64,000 bases of DNA. It comes from Paraflavisolibacter caeni. GTDB lineage: Bacteria > Bacteroidota > Bacteroidia > Chitinophagales > Chitinophagaceae. Positions 9,351 to 18,445 of the stretch are shown here, one piece after another (the stretch's first letter is position 1; the number at the start of each line of letters is the position of its first letter). The translations under genes were made by a program, and so were the position numbers. The DNA is taken from positions 310,001 through 374,000 of the forward strand of contig NZ_JAOTIF010000001.1 in assembly GCF_025628885.1 (NCBI RefSeq), written 5' to 3'. A model generated the notes under the pieces. The model saw nothing but the letters and a program-made list of their open reading frames with translations. It was not told the origin of the DNA and did no database searches.

Positions 9351-9901
9351 TAATTTAATTGCGGGTCTATTGGGAAATTAATCATCATTTCATATTCTCC
9401 TCCCAACTGCTTAAGCGACTCTTTCCAGATCTCCTCTGCATTGGGATGAAAAATGATGTTGCGTGTAGCTTCAGCAGTCAACCAGGTTTTTTCTGTCATT
9501 TCAGACTCCAGCTGGCCGGCACTCCAGCCTGAGTACCCAATAAAAAAGCGAATATTTGATGAGTTTATCGTACCATTTTTAATGCCATCTACTACGCTGT
9601 CAAAGTCGCCTCCCCAATAAACGCCCTTCATAATTTCCAGCCCGCCGGGCACGTCCTCCGGACAACGATGCAGAAAATGAATGGTATTCATCTGAACCGG
9701 ACCTCCATAATAAACTGGGATTTTATGCCCTTCAATCTCCGGGATCAACTCATCCAGTGTATTCTCATATTGGCGGTTAATTACAAACCCAACAGTACCT
9801 TCTGCCTGGTGTTCAGTAACAAACACAACAGTCCGCATGAAGTTTGGATCCTTTAAAAAGGGGTCAGCAATTAACAAAACACCGGACGCAGGTTCTATCA
9901 T
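9350..9901 (-). CDS. YqgE/AlgH family protein (UPF0301)
   Basis: A 183-residue cytosolic protein with the family hallmarks: the N-terminal GVLLIADPFLKDPNFMRTVVFVTEH segment, then GTVGFVINR and the YYGGPVQ motif near residue 64, and the GYSGWSAGQLESEM segment near residue 148. The family is widespread; AlgH was linked to alginate regulation in Pseudomonas, but no biochemical activity is established. It is transcribed divergently from the sensor kinase gene, with about 130 nt of AT-rich sequence between them. Confidence 0.93.
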   Translation of the reverse strand: MIEPASGVLLIADPFLKDPNFMRTVVFVTEHQAEGTVGFVINRQYENTLDELIPEIEGHKIPVYYGGPVQMNTIHFLHRCPEDVPGGLEIMKGVYWGGDFDSVVDGIKNGTINSSNIRFFIGYSGWSAGQLESEMTEKTWLTAEATRNIIFHPNAEEIWKESLKQLGGEYEMMINFPIDPQLN

Positions 9902-10030
9902 ATAGTTAAAGTATAGTGTTAATATAATACATTATGTGTTAAAAGTAGGGTATAACAATCTTATGCCAACATTACATAAGGGCCGAACCAATATTTTTGC
10001 AAACACAACTTTATCAACCATCAGCAATTT

Positions 10031-11377
10031 GTGAAACGCAATTTTCCAATCATAATAGGTCTTATTACCCTTTCTTTGATAGGTATCATTTTTATACAGA
10101 TATCCTGGTTGCAAAATATGCTGCTTCTGAAGCAAGACCAGGTAAAACAAAAAGTAAAAGATGTTGCTACAAAAGTAGGAGAGGATTTAGCTCAATACAA
10201 GGCAACGCCTGTAGCGCCTAATAATAAAATATTTCCAGGCTTTGGCGACGACTTTAGTTTGGAAATGGCGCGGCCCTACAGCGTTGGTCACAGATTTACC
10301 ACTAAAGAAATTTACGACAAAATCAATCTTGCTTTCAACGCCCACAATCTCGAAGATGTCCCTTTCGAATTCGGATTGGCATTAATGAACAGCAACATGA
10401 TTACGTATTTTGAAAGGCAATCTGGCCAGTTTGCTGCATGGTATGATGATTCTACTAGTCATTTTTCTTATCATTATCCCCTTATCGCTCCGAGTGGTTC
10501 AGCCGCAGAGAACCTTTCATTTGATGAAATGTTGATCATAGTGGTGCCGAGTGTTAAAAATATTGTGGCTAAAAGCCTTTTGCCGCAAATGATTTTTTCT
10601 ATTGTATTGATTGTTGTGGTGATTGCTGCTTTTTATCTTACTGTTCATACGCTATTACGCCAAAAGAAGTTGAGTGAGATCAAAAACGATTTTATCAACA
10701 ACATGACCCATGAATTTAAGACTCCGCTAGCTACTATCTCCCTGGCTGTTGATGCGCTTAGAAATGATAAAGTAATCTGTGATCCAAAGAAACTTGGTTA
10801 TTTCAGTGGTATCATAAAAGAGGAAAACCAGCGAATGAACCGTCAGGTAGAAACAATCCTGAAATCGGCTTTGATGGAGCGCCAGGAGGTGGATTTAAAT
10901 TTAAAGCCATTGCATATTCACCAGATCATTGAAGATGTGGCCGACAACTTTATATTACGCCTGGATGAAAAAAAGGGTGAGTTGGAGACCAACCTTCAGG
11001 CAGATAACGACATGATCGAGGCTGATGAGGTTCATATATCTAATCTGATTAATAACCTGATGGATAATGCGGTTAAGTATTCAAAGGATAACGTGCCTCC
11101 TCAAATTTCCATTTCAACCACTTCAAACGGTAAAAGCATTTTCATAAGAATTGAGGATAACGGTATTGGAATGTCCCGTGAAACATTGAAACGCATTTTT
11201 GAAAAGTTCTACCGCGCCCATACGGGTAATATCCATAATGTTAAAGGTTTCGGCCTTGGACTTAGCTATGTAAAAAACATAGTAGAAGCCCATGGTGGGA
11301 AGGTAAGGGCAGAAAGCACTCTGGGGAAAGGAAGTAGCTTTACCATCGAGTTTCCAAAGTATATTCCGAAATCTTAA
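10031..11377 (+). CDS. Sensor histidine kinase (orphan)
   Basis: A 448-residue membrane kinase. One transmembrane helix spans about residues 8-31, a periplasmic sensing region covers about 32-185 with no recognised domain, and a second helix spans about 187-208. Then come the HisKA dimerisation domain with phospho-acceptor H227 (NNMTHEFKTPLA) and a HATPase_c domain with N box (NNLMDNAVKYS), DNGIGM and GFGLGLSYV. There is no HAMP domain. The gene starts with GTG at 10031. No response regulator is adjacent; the next gene is queA, convergent. Its partner and signal are unknown. Confidence 0.92.
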   Translation: MKRNFPIIIGLITLSLIGIIFIQISWLQNMLLLKQDQVKQKVKDVATKVGEDLAQYKATPVAPNNKIFPGFGDDFSLEMARPYSVGHRFTTKEIYDKINLAFNAHNLEDVPFEFGLALMNSNMITYFERQSGQFAAWYDDSTSHFSYHYPLIAPSGSAAENLSFDEMLIIVVPSVKNIVAKSLLPQMIFSIVLIVVVIAAFYLTVHTLLRQKKLSEIKNDFINNMTHEFKTPLATISLAVDALRNDKVICDPKKLGYFSGIIKEENQRMNRQVETILKSALMERQEVDLNLKPLHIHQIIEDVADNFILRLDEKKGELETNLQADNDMIEADEVHISNLINNLMDNAVKYSKDNVPPQISISTTSNGKSIFIRIEDNGIGMSRETLKRIFEKFYRAHTGNIHNVKGFGLGLSYVKNIVEAHGGKVRAESTLGKGSSFTIEFPKYIPKS

Positions 11378-11395
11378 AAAGTCCAATCGGTATAG

Positions 11396-12619
11396 TTATG
11401 GTATTAATAGACTACTATCCCCATAACTCAAAAACCTATAATCATTTTCCAATGCATGTTGATATACTTTTTTCCATTCATCACCTATAAAAGCTGCCAC
11501 TAGCAACAGCAATGTTGATTGTGGCTGATGGAAATTAGTAATCAGGGCTTTGGCTGATCGAAAGGTATAGCCTGGAACAATGATCAGGCTGGTGCGGCAA
11601 AAAACTTCTCCCATATTGTGCTGTTTCATATAATCTAGTATAGCCCTAATACTATCAATATAACTGATGTTGTCTTCTTCCAATTCATATGCTTCCCATT
11701 GCTCTAACACAAGTTCCTCTGCTTCGATATACTGTAACCTCTTTACTTTGATGCCAATCCAGTACAAGCTTTCCAGGGTGCGCAAAGAGGTCGTGCCAAC
11801 GGCAACTATGGCTTGCGATGCCGCAAGTTTTTCGAGTGTGGACAGGGAAACATGAAAATGCTCGGCATGCATGGTATGATCGGCAATGGTTTCCGATTTC
11901 ACAGGTTTAAAAGTGCCTGCTCCCACATGAAGAGTTATATAGGAGGGATGAATATCTTTTTCAGACAGCTTATTGAATACGGTATCTGTAAAATGCAGTG
12001 CTGCTGTTGGGGCGGCAACTGATCCCTGGTACCTTGCAAAAATTGTTTGGTACCGGTTTGCATCATCTGCCAATGCTTCTCTTTTAATATATGGTGGTAA
12101 TGGAATAGCTCCGGCAGCATGCACCACCTCTCCAAAACTTACATCTGATGGCTGCCAGCTGAATTCAATGACGAAACTGTCAACAAGTTTATCAATATAG
12201 TGCGCAGAAAGCACTACCTCTCTGTCATTGATCAATAGTTGTTTTTGTAAAACCTGGCCGGGTTTCCACTTGGATGCACCTCCTATGAGGCAGTTCCAGC
12301 GTACAGGACCCGTATGGCATATGGCATTTTCAATATTATTTTCATCTGTTGGCTCCAGGCAAAAGATTTCAATAACCCCTCCGGTTGGCTTATGAAAAAG
12401 AATGCGTGCTTCAATAACACGGGTGTTGTTTAAAATGAAAGTAGCCCCGGGTTCTAAGTATTCAGGAGTATTGTAAAAAACATCATCACTAATTTTCCCA
12501 CTTTTATACACCAGGAGCTTGGATTGGTCCCTTTCCGGTAATGGAAATGCTGCAATTCTTTCCTGAGGCAATGAATACGTGTAATCTTTTATAAAGATTT
12601 CATGCGCTGTAACCTTCAT
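11396..12619 (-). CDS. queA: S-adenosylmethionine:tRNA ribosyltransferase-isomerase
   Basis: QueA transfers and rearranges the ribosyl part of SAM onto 7-aminomethyl-7-deazaguanine in tRNA, giving epoxyqueuosine at the wobble position of GUN anticodons. The 407-residue protein has the N-terminal YSLPQERIAAFPLPERDQSKLL motif, FILNNTRVIEARI, the central segment AAPTAALHFT, HVGAGTFKPV, and VGTTSLRTLES followed by the C-terminal TNFHQPQSTLLLLV. It is somewhat longer than the E. coli enzyme (about 356), as is common in Bacteroidota. It converges on the kinase gene and is divergent from the dcw cluster. Confidence 0.95.
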   Translation of the reverse strand: MKVTAHEIFIKDYTYSLPQERIAAFPLPERDQSKLLVYKSGKISDDVFYNTPEYLEPGATFILNNTRVIEARILFHKPTGGVIEIFCLEPTDENNIENAICHTGPVRWNCLIGGASKWKPGQVLQKQLLINDREVVLSAHYIDKLVDSFVIEFSWQPSDVSFGEVVHAAGAIPLPPYIKREALADDANRYQTIFARYQGSVAAPTAALHFTDTVFNKLSEKDIHPSYITLHVGAGTFKPVKSETIADHTMHAEHFHVSLSTLEKLAASQAIVAVGTTSLRTLESLYWIGIKVKRLQYIEAEELVLEQWEAYELEEDNISYIDSIRAILDYMKQHNMGEVFCRTSLIIVPGYTFRSAKALITNFHQPQSTLLLLVAAFIGDEWKKVYQHALENDYRFLSYGDSSLLIP

Positions 12620-12734
12620 TTCATTTCTTTATTGGTCGCAAAAATCAGTATTTAAAGGCTGATAATGAGCAAATTATTTGTAATTAACACCTCTTCTATT
12701 GTGTATTTTATTGTCAAGTTGCTTTATAAACATT

Positions 12735-12845
12735 TTATCCACAATAATTCACATGAAATCCACATCCATTTTGCGATAGAAAAAATACTATATCATGAAA
12801 CGTATGTTTCACAAGGGTTGTGAAATAACCTCGGCTTGTGGATAA
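12735..12845. promoter_or_regulatory. DnaA-box cluster upstream of mraZ
   Basis: Two perfect 9-mer DnaA boxes face each other: TTATCCACA at 12735-12743 on the + strand and its complement TGTGGATAA at 12837-12845. A 7/9 match (AAATCCACA) lies at 12756-12764. The sequence between them is AT-rich. They sit in the 305-nt region between the divergent queA and mraZ genes. This could couple division-gene expression to DnaA. A role in replication initiation is possible but not supported by other features here. Confidence 0.5.
12807..12825. promoter_or_regulatory. Inverted repeat upstream of mraZ
   Basis: TTTCACAA-ggg-TTGTGAAA is a perfect 8-bp inverted repeat with a 3-nt spacer, about 100 nt before the mraZ start. 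It is not followed by a T run, so a protein-binding operator is more likely than a terminator. The binding protein is unknown. Confidence 0.45.
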
Positions 12846-12873
12846 ATTAAAGCCAAAAAACTCTAATCCAAAA

Positions 12874-12898
12874 GTGGGAAAAGGTGTTATTTTGTGTC
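12874..12898 (+). promoter_or_regulatory. MraZ operator: three GTG-start repeats at 10-bp spacing
   Basis: GTG triplets begin at 12874, 12884 and 12894, exactly 10 bp apart: GTGGGAAAAG, GTGTTATTTT, GTGTCAATAC. MraZ in other bacteria binds tandem GTG(G/n) repeats at one-helical-turn spacing upstream of its own gene. The first unit matches well and the other two keep only the GTG core. The position, 27 nt before the mraZ ATG, fits autoregulation of the dcw cluster. Confidence 0.6.
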
Positions 12899-12924
12899 AA
12901 TACTTGGTTTTTCCCTCTTTTAAT

Positions 12925-13377
12925 ATGACAGGCTTTTTAGGTGAATTTGAAGCAACTCTGGACTCTAAAGGTCGCTTTCTTTTACCTGCTGGTTTTAAAA
13001 AACAACTACCAGAGGGTGAAAGTACTCGATTTGTGGTTAACAGAGGATTTGAAAAATGCCTGAGCCTTTATACAATGGAAAGCTGGGAGCCACTTTACGC
13101 CAAGATTAAAACATTGAATGATTTTGATCCGAAAGTGAGGGAGTTCCGTCGTTTTTTTTTAAATGGAGCAACGATTGTTGAGCCTGATGGTGCTGGAAGA
13201 CTTTTGTTACCGGCCAATTTAAAAGAATATGCAGGTCTTGAAAAGGATATAGTGCTGGCGTCGGCGGTTGATAAAATTGAGATCTGGGCAAAAGATAAAT
13301 ACCAGCAGTTCTTTGAATCTTATTCGCCTGATGCCTTCAGCAGCCTGGCGCAAACAGTAATGGTAAATGAAGGCTAA
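12925..13377 (+). CDS. mraZ: Division/cell wall cluster transcriptional regulator MraZ
   Basis: MraZ is a ring-forming DNA-binding protein with two AbrB-like domains that controls the dcw operon. The 150-residue product begins MTGFLGEFEATLDSKGRFLLP, the standard N terminus. The second domain repeats the D-x-x-GR pattern (EPDGAGRLLLPANL). An in-frame ATG-less extension and an earlier start at 12838 exist, but that start would overlap the putative operator repeats, so 12925 is chosen. It is the first gene of a 13-gene cluster in one direction. Confidence 0.93.
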   Translation: MTGFLGEFEATLDSKGRFLLPAGFKKQLPEGESTRFVVNRGFEKCLSLYTMESWEPLYAKIKTLNDFDPKVREFRRFFLNGATIVEPDGAGRLLLPANLKEYAGLEKDIVLASAVDKIEIWAKDKYQQFFESYSPDAFSSLAQTVMVNEG

Positions 13378-13380
13378 CTA

Positions 13381-14394
13381 ATGAAAGCGAAAAAAGAAAA
13401 GAAAAGAGTGAAGGACAATGAAAAGTTGGACTTAGGCCAGGGTGGCAATATCCCCCTTCTGGAGAGTCGTACTGAAGAGAAAGGGAGTTTGGAGGCTGGT
13501 TATCATGTTCCGGTCCTCCTGCAGGAAACTATTGAAGGGTTGAATATTCGGCCTGATGGTATTTATGTGGATTGCACATTTGGCGGCGGGGGGCATAGTA
13601 GGGCAATTCTTGAAAAGCTTGGTCCTGAAGGAAGGTTGATTGCGTTTGATCAGGATGAGGATGCGAAGAGAAATCTTCCTGAAGACAAAAGAGTCCTGTT
13701 TATACCACACAACTTCCGTCATATGAAAAGGTTTTTGCAATTGCATGGAGTAAAGGGAGTTGATGGTGTGTTAGCGGATTTGGGTGTAAGTAGTTTTCAG
13801 TTTGATGAGGCAAGCCGCGGTTTTTCTACACGTTTCAATGCGCAATTAGATATGCGCATGGATCAGCGGCAGGAAAAGACGGCCTTTGATATCATTGGCA
13901 CTTACTCGGAGCAGGAACTGCACAAGTTGTTTGAGCAATACGGAGAGGTTACAAACTCAAAAACTTTAGCAAGGACAATTGTTGAAGCAAGGCGAGTAGC
14001 ACCCATTCAGACAATAGATGCCTTTAAAACGGCTTTGCGGGATATTGTAAAAGGTAATCCTAATAAGTATTTCGCACAGGTTTTTCAGGCATTGCGCATA
14101 GAAGTGAATGATGAACTTGGAGCATTGAAGGAAATGTTGCAGCAACTGCCTCAGGTGTTGCTGAGTGGAGGACGGGCAGCTATCATAACTTTTCACTCTT
14201 TGGAAGATAGGTTAGTGAAGGTTTTCTTTCGCGATGGCAGTTTTGAGACGCCCGAAGAAAATCCATTTGGAATCACCAGGGTAGAAAATGAATTAAGGGT
14301 AATTAATAAAAAACCCATTGAAGCTACAGATGATGAGATCAAAAGAAATTCGAGGTCGAGAAGTGCGAAGTTGAGAATTGCGGAAAAGAAGTAA
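13381..14394 (+). CDS. rsmH: 16S rRNA (cytosine(1402)-N(4))-methyltransferase
   Basis: RsmH methylates N4 of C1402 in the decoding centre of 16S rRNA using SAM. The 337-residue protein shows the usual YHVPVLLQETIEGL start of the fold, the SAM motif DCTFGGGGHS, GVLADLGVSSFQFD, RGFSTRFNAQLDMRMD, the FQALRIEVNDELGAL region and the C-terminal HSLEDRLVK. It carries a lysine-rich N-terminal extension of about 38 residues when the ATG at 13381 is used. A TTG at 13489 after a purine-rich AAAGGGAG could start a form without it. It lies 3 nt after mraZ. Confidence 0.94.
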   Translation: MKAKKEKKRVKDNEKLDLGQGGNIPLLESRTEEKGSLEAGYHVPVLLQETIEGLNIRPDGIYVDCTFGGGGHSRAILEKLGPEGRLIAFDQDEDAKRNLPEDKRVLFIPHNFRHMKRFLQLHGVKGVDGVLADLGVSSFQFDEASRGFSTRFNAQLDMRMDQRQEKTAFDIIGTYSEQELHKLFEQYGEVTNSKTLARTIVEARRVAPIQTIDAFKTALRDIVKGNPNKYFAQVFQALRIEVNDELGALKEMLQQLPQVLLSGGRAAIITFHSLEDRLVKVFFRDGSFETPEENPFGITRVENELRVINKKPIEATDDEIKRNSRSRSAKLRIAEKK

Positions 14395-14439
14395 GGCGCG
14401 AATTATCTGGAGCTATCAGATTATTGGTAAAACCATCCA

Positions 14440-14787
14440 ATGAAAAAACAAAAGAAAGATAGAGATGCTCGTTTTTGGAAACGTTTGCTGAATTACCAGG
14501 CAATTGTTAGACAGATACCGTTCTTTCTTTTTCTGGCAGCTCTGGCTGTTGTATATATCTATAATGGTCATAGTGCTGATAAAACGGTAAGAGCGATAAG
14601 TAAGACAAATAAGGAATTAAAGGAGTTGCAATACGAATATAAAACAGTGAAAGGAGAGGTGTTGTTCAGAAGCAAGCAAAGCGAATTGGTGAAGGCAGTT
14701 GAGCCCTTGGGGCTTAAGGAGTTGACGATTTCGCCGGTCGTATTGATAGATAGTGCAAATGTGAATGAAAGGGATGAAGAAAATTAA
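14440..14787 (+). CDS. ftsL: FtsL-like cell division protein
   Basis: A 115-residue bitopic membrane protein. A basic cytoplasmic N terminus precedes a single transmembrane helix (about residues 27-43, FFLFLAALAVVYIY). A periplasmic coiled-coil-prone segment (about 50-90) follows. Size, topology and position between rsmH and ftsI are those of FtsL, which joins FtsB/DivIC and FtsQ to activate FtsWI. Sequence conservation in this family is poor, so the call rests mainly on context. Confidence 0.8.
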   Translation: MKKQKKDRDARFWKRLLNYQAIVRQIPFFLFLAALAVVYIYNGHSADKTVRAISKTNKELKELQYEYKTVKGEVLFRSKQSELVKAVEPLGLKELTISPVVLIDSANVNERDEEN

Positions 14788-14816
14788 TAAACCAACAATA
14801 TTAAACTATCGCGAAT

Positions 14817-16925
14817 TTGGAAGTAAAGAGCGACATACTGTGGAGAGTGTATTTGAGTTTCATCGGGATCGTTGTACTGAGCCTGGTGGTGATGGGGCGT
14901 GCGTTCTATATTCAGAGGTTTGAAGGAGATTATTGGAGGGGTTTATCTGATAGTTTGCATCAAAAACTGGTTGAGTTGGATGCAGAAAGAGGAACCATTT
15001 ATAGTGAGGATGGTCAGATGCTGAGTACCTCAATTCCTTTCTTTGATGTTTATATGGATTTTGGCGCAGAAGGTTTGCGCGATAAGAATGGAAAACGTTT
15101 TCGTGAAAATATAGATTCCTTTGCTATAGCCTTATCTAATTTTTTTGAAGATAAATCTACCTACATATATAAGAAAGAGTTGCAACTCGCATACAACGAA
15201 AAGAACCGATACTACCTGCTGAAGAAAAATCTTTCGTTTGATCAATACAAGGCATTTCGTGAATTTCCTTTGGTTCGATTGGGGCGAAATAAAAGTGGAG
15301 TTATAGCTGAAGTAAAAACAAAACGTTTGAACCCTTTTGGCATTTTGGCAAAGAGAACGATAGGGCTTGCCCGGGAAAATGCACAGAATGTGGGCCTTGA
15401 AAGGACGTACGACACTATGCTAAAAGGGGCAACCGGAAGGCGTCTTGTTCGATTTATTGCTGGTGGTGCCGCTGTACCGGTTGAGGGATATGAAATTGAA
15501 GCTGAGAATGGGAAAGATGTAATTACAACGCTTGATGTCAATATCCAGGATATAGCTGAAAATGCATTGATGAAGATGATGGTGCAGAGTGAAGCGCAAT
15601 GGGGCACATGCATCGTAATGGAAACAAAGACAGGTAAAATCAAAGCCATAGCTAACCTTGGTCATGGTAAAGACGGAGCGTACGACGAAAATCTGAATTA
15701 TGCGCTTCAAACAAATGAACCTGGTTCAACCATCAAGTTAGCTACTCTGCTTGCAGTGTTAGATGCTGGGCATAGTAAAATATCAGACCTGGTGGACGTA
15801 GGTTCTGAAGGCCGTGCTTTTGTTGGTGTAAGAAATGTAACTGATGCCGAGCGGGCTCCTAAACCTGTTTTAACAGTACGCGAAATATTTGCCCATAGTT
15901 CAAATGTTGGATTTAGCAAATTGGCTTTCAAAGCCTTTGCTGAGAAGCCTGAAGATTTTAAGAATTATTTGCACCGCTTTCATCTGGATAGGAAATCTGG
16001 CATTGGATTAGTAGGTGAAGAACCTCCTGTTATCCCAAGATGGAAACGCAATAAGGAAGGCTTGCATGCTATGTTGACCATGAGCTTTGGATATGCCATA
16101 GAAGTAAGCCCTCTTCAAACACTGATGCTCTATAATGCCGTTGCCAATGGAGGCAAAATGATGCGTCCTTATCTGGTAAATAAGATACAAAGTAACGGTT
16201 TGGCTGTGAAGGAGTTTTTGCCTGAAGTAATCGATGAAAATATTTGTAAACCAAAGGTTATTGCGGATGCCAGGAAGTGTATGGAGGCTGTTGTGATTGA
16301 AGGAACTGCTAAAGATGTTTTTAAAGATGTTCCATTTTCTGTGGCTGGTAAGACAGGTACGGCACACGTAGCAGGTGGAGATGTGAAATATTATGATGGT
16401 GTATACCAGGCTTCATTTGTAGGGTATTTCCCTGCCGATCAGCCAGAATATACCTGCATTGTAGTAGTGAAAACAAAACCTCATGCTGCAATACATTATG
16501 GAGGACAATTGGCGGCTCCGGTGTTCAAAGAAGTTGCTACCAAGTTGTATGCAATGTATGTGCAGAGGAAAAAGATAGGACCAGTGCAATTGATACCCGA
16601 TAGTTCACTGCATGCTTATGCCGGCTATGGTGATGATATCAAAAACATTTTGCTTACTGTTGGTATGAAGTATAAAGATTCTGCTCGCCGTGCTGATTGG
16701 AACACCGTTTATACCAATCCTGGTAAACCGGTAGTGAAAGCGGCAGAGATGAATAGTAAGACCATACCTGATGTGCGCAACATGACATTGAAAGATGCAT
16801 TATATGTACTTGAAAACAGGAATGTGAAGGTTGCAGTAAAGGGACGCGGGAAAGTGGTTGCGCAGGATATTATACCAGGAACAAGAATAACTAAGAATCA
16901 GACAATAACTCTTTTATTGAATTAA
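14817..16925 (+). CDS. ftsI: Septal peptidoglycan transpeptidase FtsI (PBP3/SpoVD type, with PASTA domain)
   Basis: FtsI cross-links septal peptidoglycan and works with FtsW. The 702-residue protein has an N-terminal membrane anchor (about 10-32), a PBP dimerisation domain (about 55-210) and a transpeptidase domain. Its three active-site motifs are S304-TIK, S361-SN and K512-TG. A single C-terminal PASTA domain spans about 648-702 (TIPDVRNMTLKDAL...). The best start is TTG at 14817, which gives the short cytoplasmic leader LEVKSDILWR before the anchor; no ATG lies nearby in frame. The gene ends directly against the murE GTG. Confidence 0.95.
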   Translation: MEVKSDILWRVYLSFIGIVVLSLVVMGRAFYIQRFEGDYWRGLSDSLHQKLVELDAERGTIYSEDGQMLSTSIPFFDVYMDFGAEGLRDKNGKRFRENIDSFAIALSNFFEDKSTYIYKKELQLAYNEKNRYYLLKKNLSFDQYKAFREFPLVRLGRNKSGVIAEVKTKRLNPFGILAKRTIGLARENAQNVGLERTYDTMLKGATGRRLVRFIAGGAAVPVEGYEIEAENGKDVITTLDVNIQDIAENALMKMMVQSEAQWGTCIVMETKTGKIKAIANLGHGKDGAYDENLNYALQTNEPGSTIKLATLLAVLDAGHSKISDLVDVGSEGRAFVGVRNVTDAERAPKPVLTVREIFAHSSNVGFSKLAFKAFAEKPEDFKNYLHRFHLDRKSGIGLVGEEPPVIPRWKRNKEGLHAMLTMSFGYAIEVSPLQTLMLYNAVANGGKMMRPYLVNKIQSNGLAVKEFLPEVIDENICKPKVIADARKCMEAVVIEGTAKDVFKDVPFSVAGKTGTAHVAGGDVKYYDGVYQASFVGYFPADQPEYTCIVVVKTKPHAAIHYGGQLAAPVFKEVATKLYAMYVQRKKIGPVQLIPDSSLHAYAGYGDDIKNILLTVGMKYKDSARRADWNTVYTNPGKPVVKAAEMNSKTIPDVRNMTLKDALYVLENRNVKVAVKGRGKVVAQDIIPGTRITKNQTITLLLN

Positions 16926-18392
16926 GTGAAACTCTTATCGGACATATTATATAAGGTGCAATTGCAAGCGATTGATGGAAATACTGATCTGCAAATCAGT
17001 GATGTCCAGATCGATTCCCGGAAAGTACAAAAAGGGAGTTTGTTTATTGCTGTGAAAGGGGTTGCTGTTGATGGTCATCAGTTCATTCAAAAAGCAATTA
17101 GCCAGGGTGCTGTGGCTATTGTTTATGAAGAGTTGCCAATGGAGAAAAATCCGGGTGTAACTTTTGTACAAACAAAGAAAAGTGTAGAAGCTGCTGGTGT
17201 TATAGCTCATAACTTTTATGGGCAGCCTTCACAGCATATTAAACTGGTAGGTGTAACAGGAACCAATGGAAAGACTACCATTGCAACTCTGTTGTATAAG
17301 TTATTTACAGCTTTGGGATATAAGTGTGGGCTGGTAAGTACAGTAGAAAATCAGATTGCAGGCAAGGTAATTCAGGCAACACACACGACGCCTGACGCGA
17401 TCAGCTTGAATGTTTTATTAAAGCAAATGGTTGACGAGGGATGCAGTCATGCTTTTATGGAAGTTAGCTCTCATGCTGTGCACCAAAGACGGATTGCAGG
17501 ATTAGAGTTCGCCGGTGGCATATTCAGCAATATCACGCATGACCATTTGGATTATCATGGAACATTTGATGAATATATAAAATCTAAGAAAGGTTTCTTT
17601 GACGCACTGCCAGCATCTGCATTTGCTATCACCAATATTGATGATAAAAGGGGAGCAGTGATGTTGCAGAATACTGCAGCTAAGAAATATACTTACAGCT
17701 TGCGAAGTGTGGCCGACTTTAAAGGGAAGATCCTTGAAAATAGTCTGGCTGGTTTGCAAATGATGGTTAATGATCAGGAAGTGCATTTTCGTATGATAGG
17801 AGAATTCAATGCCTACAACCTTTTGGCTGTTTACGGCACTGCAGTTTGCCTTGGCGAAGACAAATATAATGTTTTGCAAACGCTGAGTAATAGTACAGGT
17901 GCTGAAGGAAGGTTTGATTATATCATTTCACCAAAGGAAAAGATTATAGGTATTGTAGATTATGCACATACTCCTGATGCTTTGCTGAATGTATTGGCTA
18001 CTATCAAAAAATTGAAAAGTGGAGAGGAGCAGGTGATCACAGTAGTAGGTTGCGGTGGCGACAGGGACAAAACAAAACGTCCCGTGATGGGAGAGGTAGC
18101 TTGTGCACATAGTAATAAAGTGATTTTTACTTCTGATAATCCGAGAAGTGAAGATCCTTTACAAATCCTGGCTGAAATGGAAGCTGGACTTAACACTGCT
18201 GCGCGTAGAAAGTTTGTATCAATTGCAGATCGTAAACAGGCTATTAAAACAGCAGTAAGCATGGCGGAGCCGGAAGATATTTTACTCATCGCTGGTAAGG
18301 GACATGAAAAGTACCAGGAAATAAATGGTGTAAAACACCATTTCGATGACAAGGAAGTGTTGAAAGAAATGTTTGAGTTGTTAGGAAAATAA
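16926..18392 (+). CDS. murE: UDP-N-acetylmuramoyl-L-alanyl-D-glutamate--2,6-diaminopimelate ligase
   Basis: MurE adds the third residue of the stem peptide. The 488-residue protein carries the ATP-binding TGTNGKTT (111-118), the EVSSHA motif near residue 179, HDHLDYHG and the DNPR motif (404-407). DNPR marks specificity for meso-diaminopimelate rather than lysine, so this organism should have DAP-type peptidoglycan. It starts with GTG at 16926, immediately after the ftsI stop, implying translational coupling. Confidence 0.96.
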   Translation: MKLLSDILYKVQLQAIDGNTDLQISDVQIDSRKVQKGSLFIAVKGVAVDGHQFIQKAISQGAVAIVYEELPMEKNPGVTFVQTKKSVEAAGVIAHNFYGQPSQHIKLVGVTGTNGKTTIATLLYKLFTALGYKCGLVSTVENQIAGKVIQATHTTPDAISLNVLLKQMVDEGCSHAFMEVSSHAVHQRRIAGLEFAGGIFSNITHDHLDYHGTFDEYIKSKKGFFDALPASAFAITNIDDKRGAVMLQNTAAKKYTYSLRSVADFKGKILENSLAGLQMMVNDQEVHFRMIGEFNAYNLLAVYGTAVCLGEDKYNVLQTLSNSTGAEGRFDYIISPKEKIIGIVDYAHTPDALLNVLATIKKLKSGEEQVITVVGCGGDRDKTKRPVMGEVACAHSNKVIFTSDNPRSEDPLQILAEMEAGLNTAARRKFVSIADRKQAIKTAVSMAEPEDILLIAGKGHEKYQEINGVKHHFDDKEVLKEMFELLGK

Positions 18393-18445
18393 TTTAAGAG
18401 TAGAACACTTAATCCAAAATTGTAAATCTAAAACTGTAAATAATA

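Noticed and set aside
9992-9999. TATTTTTG as promoter of the sensor kinase gene
   Set aside because: It matches TAnnTTTG, but no TTTG or TTG occurs 17-23 nt upstream; too weak to list.
12735-12845. Calling this region the chromosomal origin
   Set aside because: Two perfect and one near DnaA box without an unwinding element, dnaA gene or skew information are not enough.
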